From assembly GCA_019423025.1 (NCBI GenBank), contig JAHZCD010000010.1:1-64000 (forward strand): a DNA stretch of 64,000 nt, in the 5' to 3' direction. A model generated the notes under the pieces. That model had not been told where the DNA came from, searched no databases, and worked only from the letters and a program-made list of their open reading frames with translations. The position numbers were made by a program, and so were the translations under genes. Source of the DNA: Haemophilus sp. (GTDB lineage Bacteria; Pseudomonadota; Gammaproteobacteria; Enterobacterales; Pasteurellaceae). This document shows, piece by piece, positions 46,920-56,593 of this stretch (position 1 is its first letter; each line of letters starts with the position of its first letter).

Positions 46920-48578
46920 TTAGCAATCTTGTTTGCCGTAAGCATCTTGACGAAGGATTTGACGAACGCCTTCATCAAATTGTGCTAAAACTTGATCCGC
47001 GTCTTTTGGATCTTTACCGCGAGCATCAAGATAGAACTTGATTTTCGGTTCAGTACCAGATGGACGAACAATTAAGCGGCTACCGTTTTCTAATACGAAT
47101 ACGAGGATGTCGCTTTGGCGATCTGTTTTAGTGTGGTCGATGAATTGTGCCACTTTAACACCACCTACTTCAGCTGGAGGCGTGTTACGAAGTGCGGCCA
47201 TTAATTTACCAATTTCAGATAAATCGCTTACACGAATAGAAATTTGACCACTTACATAAGCACCGAATTCTTGCGTGAAGTCATTGGCGTAATCCGCTAA
47301 GGTTTTACCTTGTGCTTTTAAGTGACGCACTAAATCTAAGAACACGATCGCCGCAGAAATACCATCTTTATCGCGTACTTTATCAGGGTCAACTAAGTAA
47401 CCAAGCGCTTCTTCGAAACCGAATAATAAGCCTTGAACTTTACCGATGTATTTGAAACCGGTTAAGGTTTCTTCTGATTGGAAGCCGTATTTTTTCGCAA
47501 TTTCAGCAAGCGCTGGAGAGGACACTAAAGAACACGCTAATACGCCTTTCTCACCTTTTGCATGGTATTGTTTTGCTAAATACCAACCTAAGAAACAACC
47601 TACTACGTTACCGTGTAAAGGTTTCCAGTTACCTTGTGCATCTGGAACAGCCACTGCCAAGCGGTCTGCATCTGGGTCATTCGCAATAATGAATTCAGCA
47701 TTGTTTTCTTTTGCCACTTTAATAGCTAAATCTAATGCACCTTTTTCTTCCGGGTTAGGGAAGTTTACCGTTGGGAATGTGCCGTCCGGCCATACTTGTT
47801 CCGCCACAATATGAGGTTGTGGAAGACCTGCTTTGGTTAAGGTTTTGCTTAATACTTCATAGCCTACACCGTGCATTGCAGTATAAACGTAGTTAATGTC
47901 TGCTTCAGGTTCTTTAGCAAGAGATGCCGTTTTTTCGATATAAGCGTTAACCACTTCATCATCTAACACCACATAATCTTGGCTACGTGGTAAATCTTTT
48001 ACATTGCCTGCGGCCACTTTGTCGATTAATGCGGCGATATCTTTATCTGCAGGAGAAACGATTTGGCCACCGCCATTCGCTTTACCCAAATACACTTTAT
48101 AACCGTTATCTTCAGGTGGGTTGTGGCTTGCTGTCACCATAACACCAGCAGTGGTATCAAAATATTGGATTGCGTAAGCTAATACAGGAGTCGGTAATTT
48201 ACGTGGAAGTAAGTAAGCTTTCACGCCTGCACCCGCCATGATTTCAGCGGTATCACGTGCGAAAACATCAGAATTTTTACGACCATCGTAACCAATCACG
48301 ATAGATGGTTGTTTGTCGTAACCTTTTAAATAATCCGCTAAACCACCTGCTGCCTGTGCCACTAAAACACGGTTCATACCCATAGAACCTGCTTGTAATG
48401 GTCCTCGAAGCCCAGCTGTACCAAATTGTAAACGGCCGCTAAAGCGAGTTTGTAATTCAGATTGTGCTTTTTCATCACCATTTTTCGCCGCCGTTAAAAG
48501 TGCGGTTAATTCTGCATGAGTTTCAGCATCAGGATCTTGGTTTAACCAGTTTTGTGCAATATCAAAAAGCGTTGTCAT
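46920..48578 (-). CDS. Phosphoglucomutase/phosphomannomutase family enzyme
   Basis: 552 residues, the long (PGM2-like) branch of alpha-D-phosphohexomutases. Catalytic serine loop TASHNPPEDNGYKVY, metal loop DPDADRLAVAV, sugar-binding GFEEALGY and the C-terminal phosphate loop RPSGTEPKIKFYL are all present. Interconverts hexose 1- and 6-phosphates, possibly glucose or mannose; specificity cannot be set from sequence. Monocistronic. Confidence 0.92.
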   Translation of the reverse strand: MTTLFDIAQNWLNQDPDAETHAELTALLTAAKNGDEKAQSELQTRFSGRLQFGTAGLRGPLQAGSMGMNRVLVAQAAGGLADYLKGYDKQPSIVIGYDGRKNSDVFARDTAEIMAGAGVKAYLLPRKLPTPVLAYAIQYFDTTAGVMVTASHNPPEDNGYKVYLGKANGGGQIVSPADKDIAALIDKVAAGNVKDLPRSQDYVVLDDEVVNAYIEKTASLAKEPEADINYVYTAMHGVGYEVLSKTLTKAGLPQPHIVAEQVWPDGTFPTVNFPNPEEKGALDLAIKVAKENNAEFIIANDPDADRLAVAVPDAQGNWKPLHGNVVGCFLGWYLAKQYHAKGEKGVLACSLVSSPALAEIAKKYGFQSEETLTGFKYIGKVQGLLFGFEEALGYLVDPDKVRDKDGISAAIVFLDLVRHLKAQGKTLADYANDFTQEFGAYVSGQISIRVSDLSEIGKLMAALRNTPPAEVGGVKVAQFIDHTKTDRQSDILVFVLENGSRLIVRPSGTEPKIKFYLDARGKDPKDADQVLAQFDEGVRQILRQDAYGKQDC

Positions 48579-48704
48579 GATGTTTTCTCCTTGTAAAAAT
48601 ATTTCTAGTTAGACTAGCTGAAAATGACTTTAATTAAAATGACTATTTTGCTTTTTTACTTAAAATCTAAGCTTTTTTTGATCGTAATCGTTTTCTCTGA
48701 ATAC

Positions 48705-48733
48705 AAAAACGGCGTAAAATTAGTTACGCCGTT
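48705..48733 (-). terminator. Terminator after the lipoprotein gene
   Basis: Perfect 10-bp arms AACGGCGTAA (48708-48717) and TTACGCCGTT (48724-48733), 6-base loop, T5 on the minus strand. Confidence 0.88.
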
Positions 48734-48757
48734 GTTTTTATAGAAAATAATGAAAAA

Positions 48758-49327
48758 TTAGAGAAGAAGAGCAGAACCCCATTTGATAATATCAAAGAAG
48801 AATTTGTTCTGATTGGTAGCAATGCCATCTCCACTTTTCTTCAATGTGCCGTCATCATTCTTCGTTTCATCTACCATACCATTTACATATTGACCTTTTA
48901 CGACATCCAAATCTTCTTTTGCCTGAGTACGCAAGATTTGACACGCTTTAGGTTCTAATGGCTCGACATCACCGACTTCTGTACGGAATTTCTTAAATTG
49001 ATAAGTCGCGTAATTCATCGATTTTTCATCTTTTTGAATCATTTTCACATAGTCTTCCCCGATGATTTTTTCTAACGGATAGAAAAAGACATATTGAGAA
49101 TGAATGTAGCTATCTTCTTTTGCAAAATGTTGTTGCTGAATACGGGTTAAATTCGGGTAGATACATTGTTCAGCTTGTTTACTTGCCGTAGCCCATGTTT
49201 TTGCATTCACATCTGAAAGGAGGTAATCCGCTTGTGCAAATTCTGCGGGGATCGGCGATTGTGATGGGCCAAATAAACTACAAGCACTTAAGAGTACAGT
49301 TGCGCCGAAAAGAATAAATTTTCTCAC
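48758..49327 (-). CDS. Putative lipoprotein of unknown function (possibly DUF5358)
   Basis: 189 residues with a lipoprotein signal [16 protein letters not shown]; lipobox LLSAC, C16. The mature part is Lys/Glu-rich, with two further Cys (QCIYPNL and KACQIL) that may form a disulfide, and ends in a hydrophobic stretch ([14 protein letters not shown]). It resembles a Pasteurellaceae-restricted family but I cannot name it firmly. Monocistronic, divergent from menB. Confidence 0.7.
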   Translation of the reverse strand: MRKFILFGATVLLSACSLFGPSQSPIPAEFAQADYLLSDVNAKTWATASKQAEQCIYPNLTRIQQQHFAKEDSYIHSQYVFFYPLEKIIGEDYVKMIQKDEKSMNYATYQFKKFRTEVGDVEPLEPKACQILRTQAKEDLDVVKGQYVNGMVDETKNDDGTLKKSGDGIATNQNKFFFDIIKWGSALLL

Positions 49328-49479
49328 TTAAATTTCCTTATAACATCTAGAATGGCAAAATTTTAGCAACAACAATCTGATTGTAAAGTGATTCTCTAAT
49401 TGAGAAGTGATTTTCTTTCCCGAACTAAAAAACTTCCGCTATAATGACCGCACTTTTTACACTTATAAAGGAAAGAACA

Positions 49480-50337
49480 ATGCAAAATCCAAAAGATGAT
49501 GTTTTATATGCACCAGTTGAGTGGGTTGACCATAGCGAAGGTTATACTGATATCCGTTTCCACAAATCGACTGATGGGATTGCAAAAATCACCATTAACC
49601 GTCCAGAAGTGCGCAATGCATTCCGTCCGCAAACAGTCAAAGAAATGATCCATGCTTTTTCTAACGCGCGTTTTGATGAAAAAATTGGCGTGATTGTGTT
49701 AACCGGTGAAGGCGAAAAAGCATTCTGTTCTGGTGGTGACCAAAAAATTCGTGGTGACTACGGCGGTTACAAAGATGAAAGCGGTGTACATCACTTAAAT
49801 GTATTGGATTTCCAACGTGATATTCGTACTTGTCCAAAACCAGTGGTGGCAATGGTAGCTGGTTATGCAATTGGTGGGGGGCACGTACTTCATATGTTAT
49901 GTGATTTAACCATTGCGGCAGACAATGCGATTTTTGGTCAAACAGGTCCTAAAGTGGGATCATTTGACGGAGGTTGGGGCGCAAGCTATATGGCGCGTTT
50001 AGTGGGGCAGAAAAAAGCACGCGAAATTTGGTTCTTATGCCGCCAATATAATGCGCAAGAAGCATTAGATATGGGCTTAGTGAATACTGTTGTGCCTTAT
50101 GCTGATTTAGAAAAAGAAACCGTGCGTTGGTGCCGTGAAATGTTACGTAACAGCCCAATTGCATTACGTTGCTTAAAAGCCGCATTAAATGCAGACTGTG
50201 ATGGTCAATCAGGTTTACAAGAGCTCGCAGGTAATGCAACCATGTTGTTCTATATGACTGAAGAAGGTCAAGAAGGTCGTAACGCATTTAACGAGAAACG
50301 CGCACCAGACTTTAGCAAATTCAGACGCAATCCTTAA
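49480..50337 (+). CDS. menB: 1,4-dihydroxy-2-naphthoyl-CoA synthase MenB
   Basis: 285 residues from the ATG at 49480 with AAAGGAAAG upstream; same length as E. coli MenB. The frame's upstream ATG at 49444 is part of an uptake sequence (ATGACCGCACTTTTT) and is rejected. Cyclises o-succinylbenzoyl-CoA in menaquinone synthesis. Crotonase motifs: [51 protein letters not shown]. Followed by a GT25 gene, then menC. Confidence 0.96.
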   Translation: MQNPKDDVLYAPVEWVDHSEGYTDIRFHKSTDGIAKITINRPEVRNAFRPQTVKEMIHAFSNARFDEKIGVIVLTGEGEKAFCSGGDQKIRGDYGGYKDESGVHHLNVLDFQRDIRTCPKPVVAMVAGYAIGGGHVLHMLCDLTIAADNAIFGQTGPKVGSFDGGWGASYMARLVGQKKAREIWFLCRQYNAQEALDMGLVNTVVPYADLEKETVRWCREMLRNSPIALRCLKAALNADCDGQSGLQELAGNATMLFYMTEEGQEGRNAFNEKRAPDFSKFRRNP

Positions 50338-50350
50338 TTTTAATCATAAG

Positions 50351-50390
50351 AAGTGCGGTTAGAAATCTGTGTGTTTTTAACCGCCTTGTC
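50351..50390 (+). repeat. Left copy of a near-identical hairpin pair flanking the GT25 gene
   Basis: AAGTGCGGTTAG starting at 50351, an AAATCTGTGTGTTTTT loop, then TTAACCGCC. Apart from one inserted base, one substitution and a shortened right arm it equals the copy at 51202-51247, including AGAA before and TTGTC after. It stands where the menB terminator would be. Confidence 0.8.
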
Positions 50391-50431
50391 GTGATATATC
50401 TCAATCCTTATTCATATTTTAGAATTATTTT

Positions 50432-51202
50432 ATGTCCTGTGTGAAACAACATAATTATGTGATTAGCTTAACCGGAGAAACAAAACGTCGCAAACATATT
50501 GAACAAGAATTTGGTCGGCAAAATATCCTTTTTTCATTTTTTGATGCAGTGACACCAGATCGTATTGAGGATGTTGCAAAGAAATTTAATATTATTTTAG
50601 ATCGCTCTTCAGAAGCTAAATTATGGGATGGGGAAATCGGTTGTGCGTTAAGTCATATCTCACTATGGAATTTAGCATTAGAAAAGCGCTTGGATTATAT
50701 CAATATTTTTGAAGATGATATTTACTTAGGCGAGAATGCAAAAGAGCTGTTAGAAGTCGATTATTTGCCTGATGATATTGATGTATTGAAGCTTGAAGCT
50801 AATGGAAGAATGGTATTTCGCGCGCCTAGACCAGCAAAGTATGATAGAAAGATTTATCCCATAACATTTAAGCAATCAGGAACGGCGGGTTATACCGTGA
50901 CAGCGAAAGGCGCTAAATATCTTCTCGAACAGGTGAAAAATAAACCCCTTGAGGTGGCCATTGATTCTCTTATCTTTGAGCATTTTTTGAATTTAAAGGA
51001 TTACAAAGTGGTTCAGCTTTCACCAGGGATTTGTGTGCAAGATTTTGTTGTGAATCCGGATAAGCCTTTTGAAAGTAGTTTGCAAAAAGGTAGAGAGTCG
51101 GTTTGTGAAAATCAAATGAAATTTTCAGTCTTTGAAAGAATCATAAACGAATTTATGAGAGTAAAACGTAAATTATTTATGAAACAAGTGCCTTTTAAAT
51201 AG
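50432..51202 (+). CDS. Glycosyltransferase family 25 (lipooligosaccharide)
   Basis: 256 residues. GT25 enzymes add hexoses, mainly galactose or glucose, to lipooligosaccharide outer core (Lex2B, LgtB/LgtE, Lic-type). Seen: start HNYVISLTGETKRRKHIEQEF, FSFFDAVTP, GEIGCALSHISLWN, the acidic INIFEDDIYLGENA and QSGTAGYTVTAKGAKYLLEQ. The ribosome site is poor. It interrupts the menB-menC pair and is flanked by matching hairpins, suggesting insertion. No phase-variable tetranucleotide repeat is seen in or before it. Codon usage appears more AT-rich than its neighbours. Confidence 0.88.
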   Translation: MSCVKQHNYVISLTGETKRRKHIEQEFGRQNILFSFFDAVTPDRIEDVAKKFNIILDRSSEAKLWDGEIGCALSHISLWNLALEKRLDYINIFEDDIYLGENAKELLEVDYLPDDIDVLKLEANGRMVFRAPRPAKYDRKIYPITFKQSGTAGYTVTAKGAKYLLEQVKNKPLEVAIDSLIFEHFLNLKDYKVVQLSPGICVQDFVVNPDKPFESSLQKGRESVCENQMKFSVFERIINEFMRVKRKLFMKQVPFK

Positions 51203-51247
51203 AATGCGTGCGGTTAAAATCTGTGTATTTTTAACCGCACTTTTGTC
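51202..51247 (+). repeat. Right copy of the hairpin pair flanking the GT25 gene; terminator
   Basis: GTGCGGTTAAAA (from 51208) and TTTTTAACCGCAC (to 51240) form a stem with complete uptake-sequence right arm ACCGCACTTTT. Loop AAATCTGTGTATTTTT matches the left copy at 50354. Acts as a terminator before menC, which has its own strong ribosome site AAGGAG. Confidence 0.8.
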
Positions 51248-51262
51248 ATCAAGGAGAATAAG

Positions 51263-52252
51263 ATGGAAACCAAATCATTTAATCTTTATCGTTATTCTAT
51301 TCCCGTCGATAGCCAATTGATTTTACGTGGACGTTTTTTAAAACGCCGTGAAGGCTTGATTGTGCGTGTAGCTTGCAGCCGTGATGGCTGGGGGGAAATT
51401 GCACCTTTACCTGGGTTTAGTGAAGAAACCATCGAACAAGCGCAAGAGCAAGCCATTGAATGGCTGACGAATTGGTGTCATGCAAGCTGCGAAGCGCCAA
51501 GAGTGCCCCTTGACGGTTGCTATCCTTCTGTTGCTTTCGGTATTAGCACGGCGATGGATGAGATGAAGCGTTATTTAAATGAGGAAGGCAACTATCATAC
51601 TGCACCGTTGTGCTATGGTGATCCTGATGAGTTATATGCGGAACTGAATCAAATGCCCGGTGACAAAATGGCTAAAATTAAAGTCGGTATGTATGAAGCG
51701 AATCGTGATGGTTTGATTACGGATATGTTTCTTGAAGCCATTTCTGATTTGCAATTACGTCTAGATGCGAATCGTCAATGGACCTTGGCAAAAGCTTTAA
51801 AATTTGCGGAGAAAGTAAAACCGCAACATAGATCTCGTATTCAATTTTTGGAAGAACCTTGTAAAACTCGTGAAGAAAGCCGCCAGTTTGCCGCTCAAAC
51901 AGGTATTAATATTGCTTGGGATGAAAGTGTGCGAGAGCCAGATTTTCTTTTAGAAAAAGAACCGCACTTAAGCGCCATTGTGATTAAACCAACATTGATT
52001 GGCTCGCTGCAAGATTGTCAAAAGCTGATTGCACAAGCGCATAGCTTAGGCATAAAAGCGGTGATTAGCTCGAGTATTGAAAGTAGCCTTGGATTGACGC
52101 AACTCGCTCGTATTGCAGCGCAATATACCCCCAATGTGACACCTGGACTGGATACATTGAACTTAATGCAACATCAAATATTACGCGCATGGCCGGGCTC
52201 AGATTTACCACTAATTGATCTAAATTCAGAATTTATTACCAAAATCGTATAG
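51263..52252 (+). CDS. menC: o-succinylbenzoate synthase MenC
   Basis: 329 residues. Enolase-superfamily dehydratase of menaquinone synthesis. Catalytic lysine motif [10 protein letters not shown], metal ligands in [15 protein letters not shown] and WDESVREP, second lysine in [11 protein letters not shown]. Normally next to menB; here separated by the GT25 gene. Confidence 0.94.
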   Translation: METKSFNLYRYSIPVDSQLILRGRFLKRREGLIVRVACSRDGWGEIAPLPGFSEETIEQAQEQAIEWLTNWCHASCEAPRVPLDGCYPSVAFGISTAMDEMKRYLNEEGNYHTAPLCYGDPDELYAELNQMPGDKMAKIKVGMYEANRDGLITDMFLEAISDLQLRLDANRQWTLAKALKFAEKVKPQHRSRIQFLEEPCKTREESRQFAAQTGINIAWDESVREPDFLLEKEPHLSAIVIKPTLIGSLQDCQKLIAQAHSLGIKAVISSSIESSLGLTQLARIAAQYTPNVTPGLDTLNLMQHQILRAWPGSDLPLIDLNSEFITKIV

Positions 52253-52312
52253 AGATACGACCACCATTACATAAAAAATCGCTATAATTCGCACAAGTTA
52301 AAGGATGTGAAA

Positions 52313-52765
52313 ATGTCAAAAAAATTCAATATATTGCTGTTAAATGGCCCGAACTTGAATATGTTGGGCGCAAGGGAACCAAAACATTATGGTTCACTTT
52401 CATTATCTGACATTGAAGAAAATGTGGGTAAACTTGCTGAGCAGCATGGTGTGAATTTGGAGTGTTTCCAAGCAAATAGCGAAGAAAAGTTAATTAATAA
52501 GATTCATCAAAGTTTTCAGAAAGTGGATTTTATTTTAATTAATCCTGCAGCTTATACGCATACCAGTGTTGCATTGCGCGATGCGTTGCTTGCGGTGTCA
52601 ATTCCTTTTGTCGAAATTCATTTGTCTAATGTACATAAACGTGAGCCATTCCGTCATCATTCTTACTTTAGTGATGTGGCTGAAGGTGTGATTTGTGGCT
52701 TAGGTGCAAAAGGCTATGAGTTTGCTCTCCAATTTGCGTTAGATTTTTTCAATAAAAAAGCATAA
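52313..52765 (+). CDS. aroQ: Type II 3-dehydroquinate dehydratase AroQ
   Basis: 150 residues from the ATG at 52313 (AAGGA seven bases upstream; the GTG at 52307 is too close). Third step of the shikimate pathway. Motifs [17 protein letters not shown] with the catalytic Tyr, [17 protein letters not shown] and [17 protein letters not shown] with the active-site His. Confidence 0.95.
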   Translation: MSKKFNILLLNGPNLNMLGAREPKHYGSLSLSDIEENVGKLAEQHGVNLECFQANSEEKLINKIHQSFQKVDFILINPAAYTHTSVALRDALLAVSIPFVEIHLSNVHKREPFRHHSYFSDVAEGVICGLGAKGYEFALQFALDFFNKKA

Positions 52766-52798
52766 AATTTCACAAAATTTACAGATTTTCGCAGAAAT

Positions 52799-52827
52799 TT
52801 ATCGCAAAGTTCATGATTTTGCGGTAA
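52799..52827 (+). promoter_or_regulatory. Inverted repeat upstream of accB
   Basis: TTATCGCAAA (52799-52808) and TTTGCGGTAA (52818-52827) are inverted repeats matching 9 of 10 positions, 9-base gap, about 100 bp before accB and 34 bp after aroQ. No T tract, so an operator is more likely than a terminator. An uptake-sequence pair (52859-52868, 52883-52892) lies between it and accB. Confidence 0.4.
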
Positions 52828-52924
52828 TCTTGCCGACACAAAAACAGGTTTCAAAATGACCGCACTTTGGAAATCAATTCTGAAAGTGCGGTTAACAATT
52901 CATTATTATTTTTAGGAAGAACGT

Positions 52925-53395
52925 ATGGACATTCGTAAAATCAAAAAACTGATTGAATTAGTAGAAGAATCGGGTATCACTGAATTAGAAGTGCAAGAAG
53001 AAGAAGGTACAGTACGTATTAGTCGTGCGGCACCAGCTGTTGCACCTGCTGCAATTCAATATGCAGCGGCGCCAGTCGCACCGGTTGCGGCTCCGGCAGC
53101 AGCACCAGCACCAGCACCTGCAGCGGCTGCACCTGCGGAAGCACCTGCAGCTGAAGTGTCTGGTCACCAAGTACGTTCACCAATGGTGGGTACATTCTAT
53201 CGTAGCCCAAGTCCAGAGGCGAAAGCTTTCGTGGAAGTGGGACAAACAGTCAAAGTAGGCGATGCACTTTGTATCGTTGAAGCAATGAAAATGATGAACC
53301 GTATCGAAGCTGATAAAGCTGGTGTGGTTAAAGCAATCTTAGTAAATGATGGCGAAGCGGTTGAGTTTGATCAACCATTGATCGTTATCGAATAA
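52925..53395 (+). CDS. accB: Biotin carboxyl carrier protein of acetyl-CoA carboxylase
   Basis: 156 residues. Carries biotin between AccC and the carboxyltransferase. N-terminal helical domain [28 protein letters not shown]; an Ala/Pro-rich linker (about residues 36-77); C-terminal biotinyl domain with [24 protein letters not shown] and the biotinylated lysine in EAMKMMN. Operon with accC. Confidence 0.96.
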   Translation: MDIRKIKKLIELVEESGITELEVQEEEGTVRISRAAPAVAPAAIQYAAAPVAPVAAPAAAPAPAPAAAAPAEAPAAEVSGHQVRSPMVGTFYRSPSPEAKAFVEVGQTVKVGDALCIVEAMKMMNRIEADKAGVVKAILVNDGEAVEFDQPLIVIE

Positions 53396-53409
53396 TCCCT
53401 ATCAATCTG

Positions 53410-53436
53410 AAATGGCGAGCTTTCTCGCCATTTTTT
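53410..53436 (+). terminator. Hairpin with T tract between accB and accC
   Basis: AATGGCGAG (53411-53419) and CTCGCCATT (53424-53432), 4-base loop, then TTTT. It has full terminator form although accC starts only 20 bases later, so it probably attenuates accC relative to accB. Confidence 0.75.
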
Positions 53437-53455
53437 CACCCAAGTGGAAATTGTT

Positions 53456-54802
53456 ATGTTAGAAAAAGTTGTGATTGCTAACCGTGGTGAAATTGCACTG
53501 CGTATTTTGCGTGCCTGTAAAGAATTAGGCATTAAAACTGTGGCGGTTCACTCTACCGCTGACCGTGATTTAAAACACGTATTACTTGCAGATGAAACAG
53601 TTTGTATCGGACCTGCGCCATCTGTAAAAAGTTATTTAAATATTCCTGCTATTATTGCTGCAGCAGAAGTAACCGGTGCGGATGCAATTCACCCTGGTTA
53701 TGGTTTCCTCTCTGAAAACGCGGATTTTGCAGAGCAAGTTGAGCGTTCTGGTTTTATCTTTATTGGCCCAACAGCGGACGTTATTCGTTTAATGGGGGAT
53801 AAAGTTTCTGCGATTAAAGCAATGAAAAAAGCGGGCGTGCCTTGCGTACCAGGTTCAGATGGTCCAGTAGGCAGCGATATCGCGAAAAATAAAGAAATTG
53901 CAAAACGTATTGGCTATCCAATTATTATCAAGGCGTCTGGCGGTGGCGGCGGTCGTGGTATGCGCGTGGTACGTAGCGAAGATGCACTTGAAGAATCCAT
54001 TGCGATGACCAAAGCTGAAGCAAAAGCAGCATTTAATAATGACATGGTTTACATGGAAAAATATTTAGAAAATCCACGCCATATTGAAATCCAAGTTTTA
54101 GCTGATACACACGGTAACGCAATCTATCTTGCAGAGCGTGATTGTTCTATGCAGCGCCGTCACCAAAAAGTTGTAGAAGAAGCACCAGCACCAGGCATTA
54201 CCGAAGAAGTCCGTCGTGATATTGGTTCTCGTTGTGCGAAGGCTTGTGTTGAAATTGGCTATCGCGGTGCAGGTACATTTGAGTTCTTATATGAAAATGG
54301 TGAGTTCTATTTCATCGAAATGAATACTCGTATTCAAGTCGAACACCCAGTAACAGAAATGATTACTGGTGTGGATTTGGTGAAAGAACAATTGCGTATT
54401 GCGACTGGTTTACCACTTTCTTATAAACAAGAAGATATTAAAGTGAAAGGTCATGCAATTGAATGTCGTATCAATGCAGAAGATCCAAAAACATTCTTAC
54501 CATCTCCAGGTAAAGTGGTACACTTGCACTCACCAGGTGGTTTAGGCGTTCGTTGGGATTCTCATGTGTATGGCGGTTATACCGTTCCTCCGCATTATGA
54601 TTCTATGATCGCAAAATTAATCACCTACGGTGATACTCGTGATGTCGCAATCCGTCGTATGCAAAATGCATTATCAGAGACGATCATTGACGGTATCAAA
54701 ACAAATATCCCACTTCATGAACTCATTCTTGAAGATGAAAACTTCCAAAAAGGTGGTGCAAATATCCACTATTTAGAGAAGAAATTAGGGATGTATGATT
54801 AA
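53456..54802 (+). CDS. accC: Biotin carboxylase subunit of acetyl-CoA carboxylase
   Basis: 448 residues from the ATG at 53456, aligning with E. coli MLDKIVIANRGE; a GTG at 53444 is in frame but less likely. ATP-dependent carboxylation of biotin on AccB. ATP-grasp glycine loop [14 protein letters not shown], the [19 protein letters not shown] stretch, and [20 protein letters not shown] with catalytic residues. Confidence 0.97.
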   Translation: MLEKVVIANRGEIALRILRACKELGIKTVAVHSTADRDLKHVLLADETVCIGPAPSVKSYLNIPAIIAAAEVTGADAIHPGYGFLSENADFAEQVERSGFIFIGPTADVIRLMGDKVSAIKAMKKAGVPCVPGSDGPVGSDIAKNKEIAKRIGYPIIIKASGGGGGRGMRVVRSEDALEESIAMTKAEAKAAFNNDMVYMEKYLENPRHIEIQVLADTHGNAIYLAERDCSMQRRHQKVVEEAPAPGITEEVRRDIGSRCAKACVEIGYRGAGTFEFLYENGEFYFIEMNTRIQVEHPVTEMITGVDLVKEQLRIATGLPLSYKQEDIKVKGHAIECRINAEDPKTFLPSPGKVVHLHSPGGLGVRWDSHVYGGYTVPPHYDSMIAKLITYGDTRDVAIRRMQNALSETIIDGIKTNIPLHELILEDENFQKGGANIHYLEKKLGMYD

Positions 54803-54819
54803 TTTATAATTTTCTAGGC

Positions 54820-54846
54820 AAAGGCAGAATATTTCTGCCTTTTTTG
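54820..54846 (+). terminator. Terminator after accC
   Basis: Perfect 10-bp arms AAAGGCAGAA and TTCTGCCTTT (54820-54829, 54833-54842) with a 3-base loop and T6. Confidence 0.9.
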
Positions 54847-54898
54847 TTTATCGTTTAATATAATTATTGACGGTAAAATATTCTAACAGGAGCTAATA

Positions 54899-55153
54899 AT
54901 GGATTTATCACAACGTTATAAACAAGCAGCCAAGGAGGCTCGCTGGGCATTAGGTTTAGCTATTCTTTATGTCATAGGATGGTGTATTTGTGCTTATTTA
55001 CCAAAAGGGGCACTCGGGCCGATAGGTTTTCCGTTGTGGTTTGAATTATCCTGCATTTATTTACCTATTTTGTTTGTCGTCATTGGGTATTGGATTGTCA
55101 AAATTGTCTTTTTAGATATTCCGCTAGATGTTGAGTCAAAGGAGAATAAATAA
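54899..55153 (+). CDS. yhdT: YhdT family (DUF997) small membrane protein
   Basis: 84 residues, two membrane segments (about 17-35 and 50-72). YhdT precedes panF in E. coli and Haemophilus; the start MDLSQRYKQAAKEARWALGLAILYVIGW is typical. Probably an accessory or small subunit of the pantothenate symporter; this is inference from invariable pairing and the TAATG overlap with panF. Confidence 0.88.
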   Translation: MDLSQRYKQAAKEARWALGLAILYVIGWCICAYLPKGALGPIGFPLWFELSCIYLPILFVVIGYWIVKIVFLDIPLDVESKENK

Positions 55154-56577
55154 TGAATTTAGGTATTATTCTCCCCTTAGCTATCTATTTAGTCTTTATC
55201 TTTGGTGCGGCATTATTTGCTTATGTAAAACGCAGTAAAGGTGATTTCCTTACGGAATATTATGTAGGAAATCGCTCCATGACGGGCTTTGTGCTTGCGA
55301 TGACAACGGCTTCCACTTATGCTAGTGCCAGTTCTTTTGTTGGTGGACCTGGGGCAGCTTATAAATATGGGCTAGGTTGGGTATTACTCGCCATGATCCA
55401 AGTACCGGCTGTTTGGTTAGCCTTAGGTGCATTGGGCAAAAAGTTTGCATTACTTTCTCGCGAGACCAATGCGCTTACTATCAATGATTTATTTCTCTAT
55501 CGTTATAAAAATAAATATCTCGTTTGGATTTCCAGTCTAGCATTGTTGCTTGCCTTCTTTGCTGCTATGGTTGTGCAATTTATTGGTGGGGCAAGATTGC
55601 TCGAAACCACGATAGGGATTCCTTATACTCACGCCTTGCTTATTTTTGCCTTAACGGTTGGTATTTATACGTTTATTGGTGGTTTCCGAGCCGTCGTGTT
55701 AACCGATACAATTCAAGGTACGGTAATGATTTTGGGCACAATCGTGCTATTAGTGGGCGTGATTTACCATCTCGGTGGCGTAGAAAGTGCGGTCAATAAA
55801 TTAACTGAAATTGATCCGAGTTTAGTGAGTCCTTACGGCCCGAATGAGATGCTAGATTTTCAATTTATGGCATCATTTTGGATCCTAGTCTGTTTCGGTG
55901 TGGTTGGTTTACCACATACAGCTGTCCGTTGTATGGCTTTCAAAGACAGTAAAGCCTTACATCGAGGCATGCTCATTGGTACGATTGTCCTTTCAGTCAT
56001 TATGTTTGGTATGCACTTGGCAGGCGCTTTAGGACGTGCCGTTGTGCCAGATTTAACGGTGTCAGATAAAGTCATTCCAACCTTAATGTTGGAAGTGCTT
56101 CCTCCTATTGTTGCAGGGATTTTCTTAGCTGCACCGATGTCGGCGATTATGTCCACAGTTGATGCGCAACTTATTCAATCCTCCTCAATTTTTGTGAAAG
56201 ACTTATATCTTGCAAGCAAACCTGAAGCAGCGAAGAATGAAAAACGAATTAGCCGTATTTCATCAGTCATCACACTGATTTTATCGGCGTTGCTAATTCT
56301 CGCGGCACTGAATCCACCAGATATGATTATTTGGTTGAATCTATTTGCTTTCGGGGGATTAGAAGCCGCATTCCTTTGGGTGATTGTATTAGGCATTTAT
56401 TGGGATAAAGCAAATGCAGCAGGGGCAATAAGTTCAATGGTGGTGGGATTAAGCAGTTATGTGCTTCTGGCTCAATTTGGTATCAAACTATTTGGTTTTA
56501 ATGCGATTGTGCCTGCACTTGTATTTGGTTTGATAGCTTTCATCTTGGGTAACCAATTCAGTACAAAAAAACAGTAA
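55153..56577 (+). CDS. panF: Sodium/pantothenate symporter PanF
   Basis: 474 residues, about thirteen membrane segments, sodium:solute symporter family. Imports pantothenate, the coenzyme A precursor, with Na+. Seen: TEYYVGNRSMTGFVLAMTTASTYASASSFVGGPGAAYKYG and GGFRAVVLTDTIQGTVM, AAPMSAIMSTVDAQLIQSSS. Coupled to yhdT. Confidence 0.94.
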   Translation: MNLGIILPLAIYLVFIFGAALFAYVKRSKGDFLTEYYVGNRSMTGFVLAMTTASTYASASSFVGGPGAAYKYGLGWVLLAMIQVPAVWLALGALGKKFALLSRETNALTINDLFLYRYKNKYLVWISSLALLLAFFAAMVVQFIGGARLLETTIGIPYTHALLIFALTVGIYTFIGGFRAVVLTDTIQGTVMILGTIVLLVGVIYHLGGVESAVNKLTEIDPSLVSPYGPNEMLDFQFMASFWILVCFGVVGLPHTAVRCMAFKDSKALHRGMLIGTIVLSVIMFGMHLAGALGRAVVPDLTVSDKVIPTLMLEVLPPIVAGIFLAAPMSAIMSTVDAQLIQSSSIFVKDLYLASKPEAAKNEKRISRISSVITLILSALLILAALNPPDMIIWLNLFAFGGLEAAFLWVIVLGIYWDKANAAGAISSMVVGLSSYVLLAQFGIKLFGFNAIVPALVFGLIAFILGNQFSTKKQ

Positions 56578-56593
56578 AAACGGACCGCACTTT

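Noticed and set aside
50338..50431. Search for phase-variable tetranucleotide repeats before the GT25 gene
   Set aside because: None seen, although such repeats are common before Haemophilus lipooligosaccharide genes.
52960..53170. Short frames in all phases across the accB linker
   Set aside because: Product of the Ala/Pro-rich linker's repetitive codons, not separate genes or a tandem repeat array.
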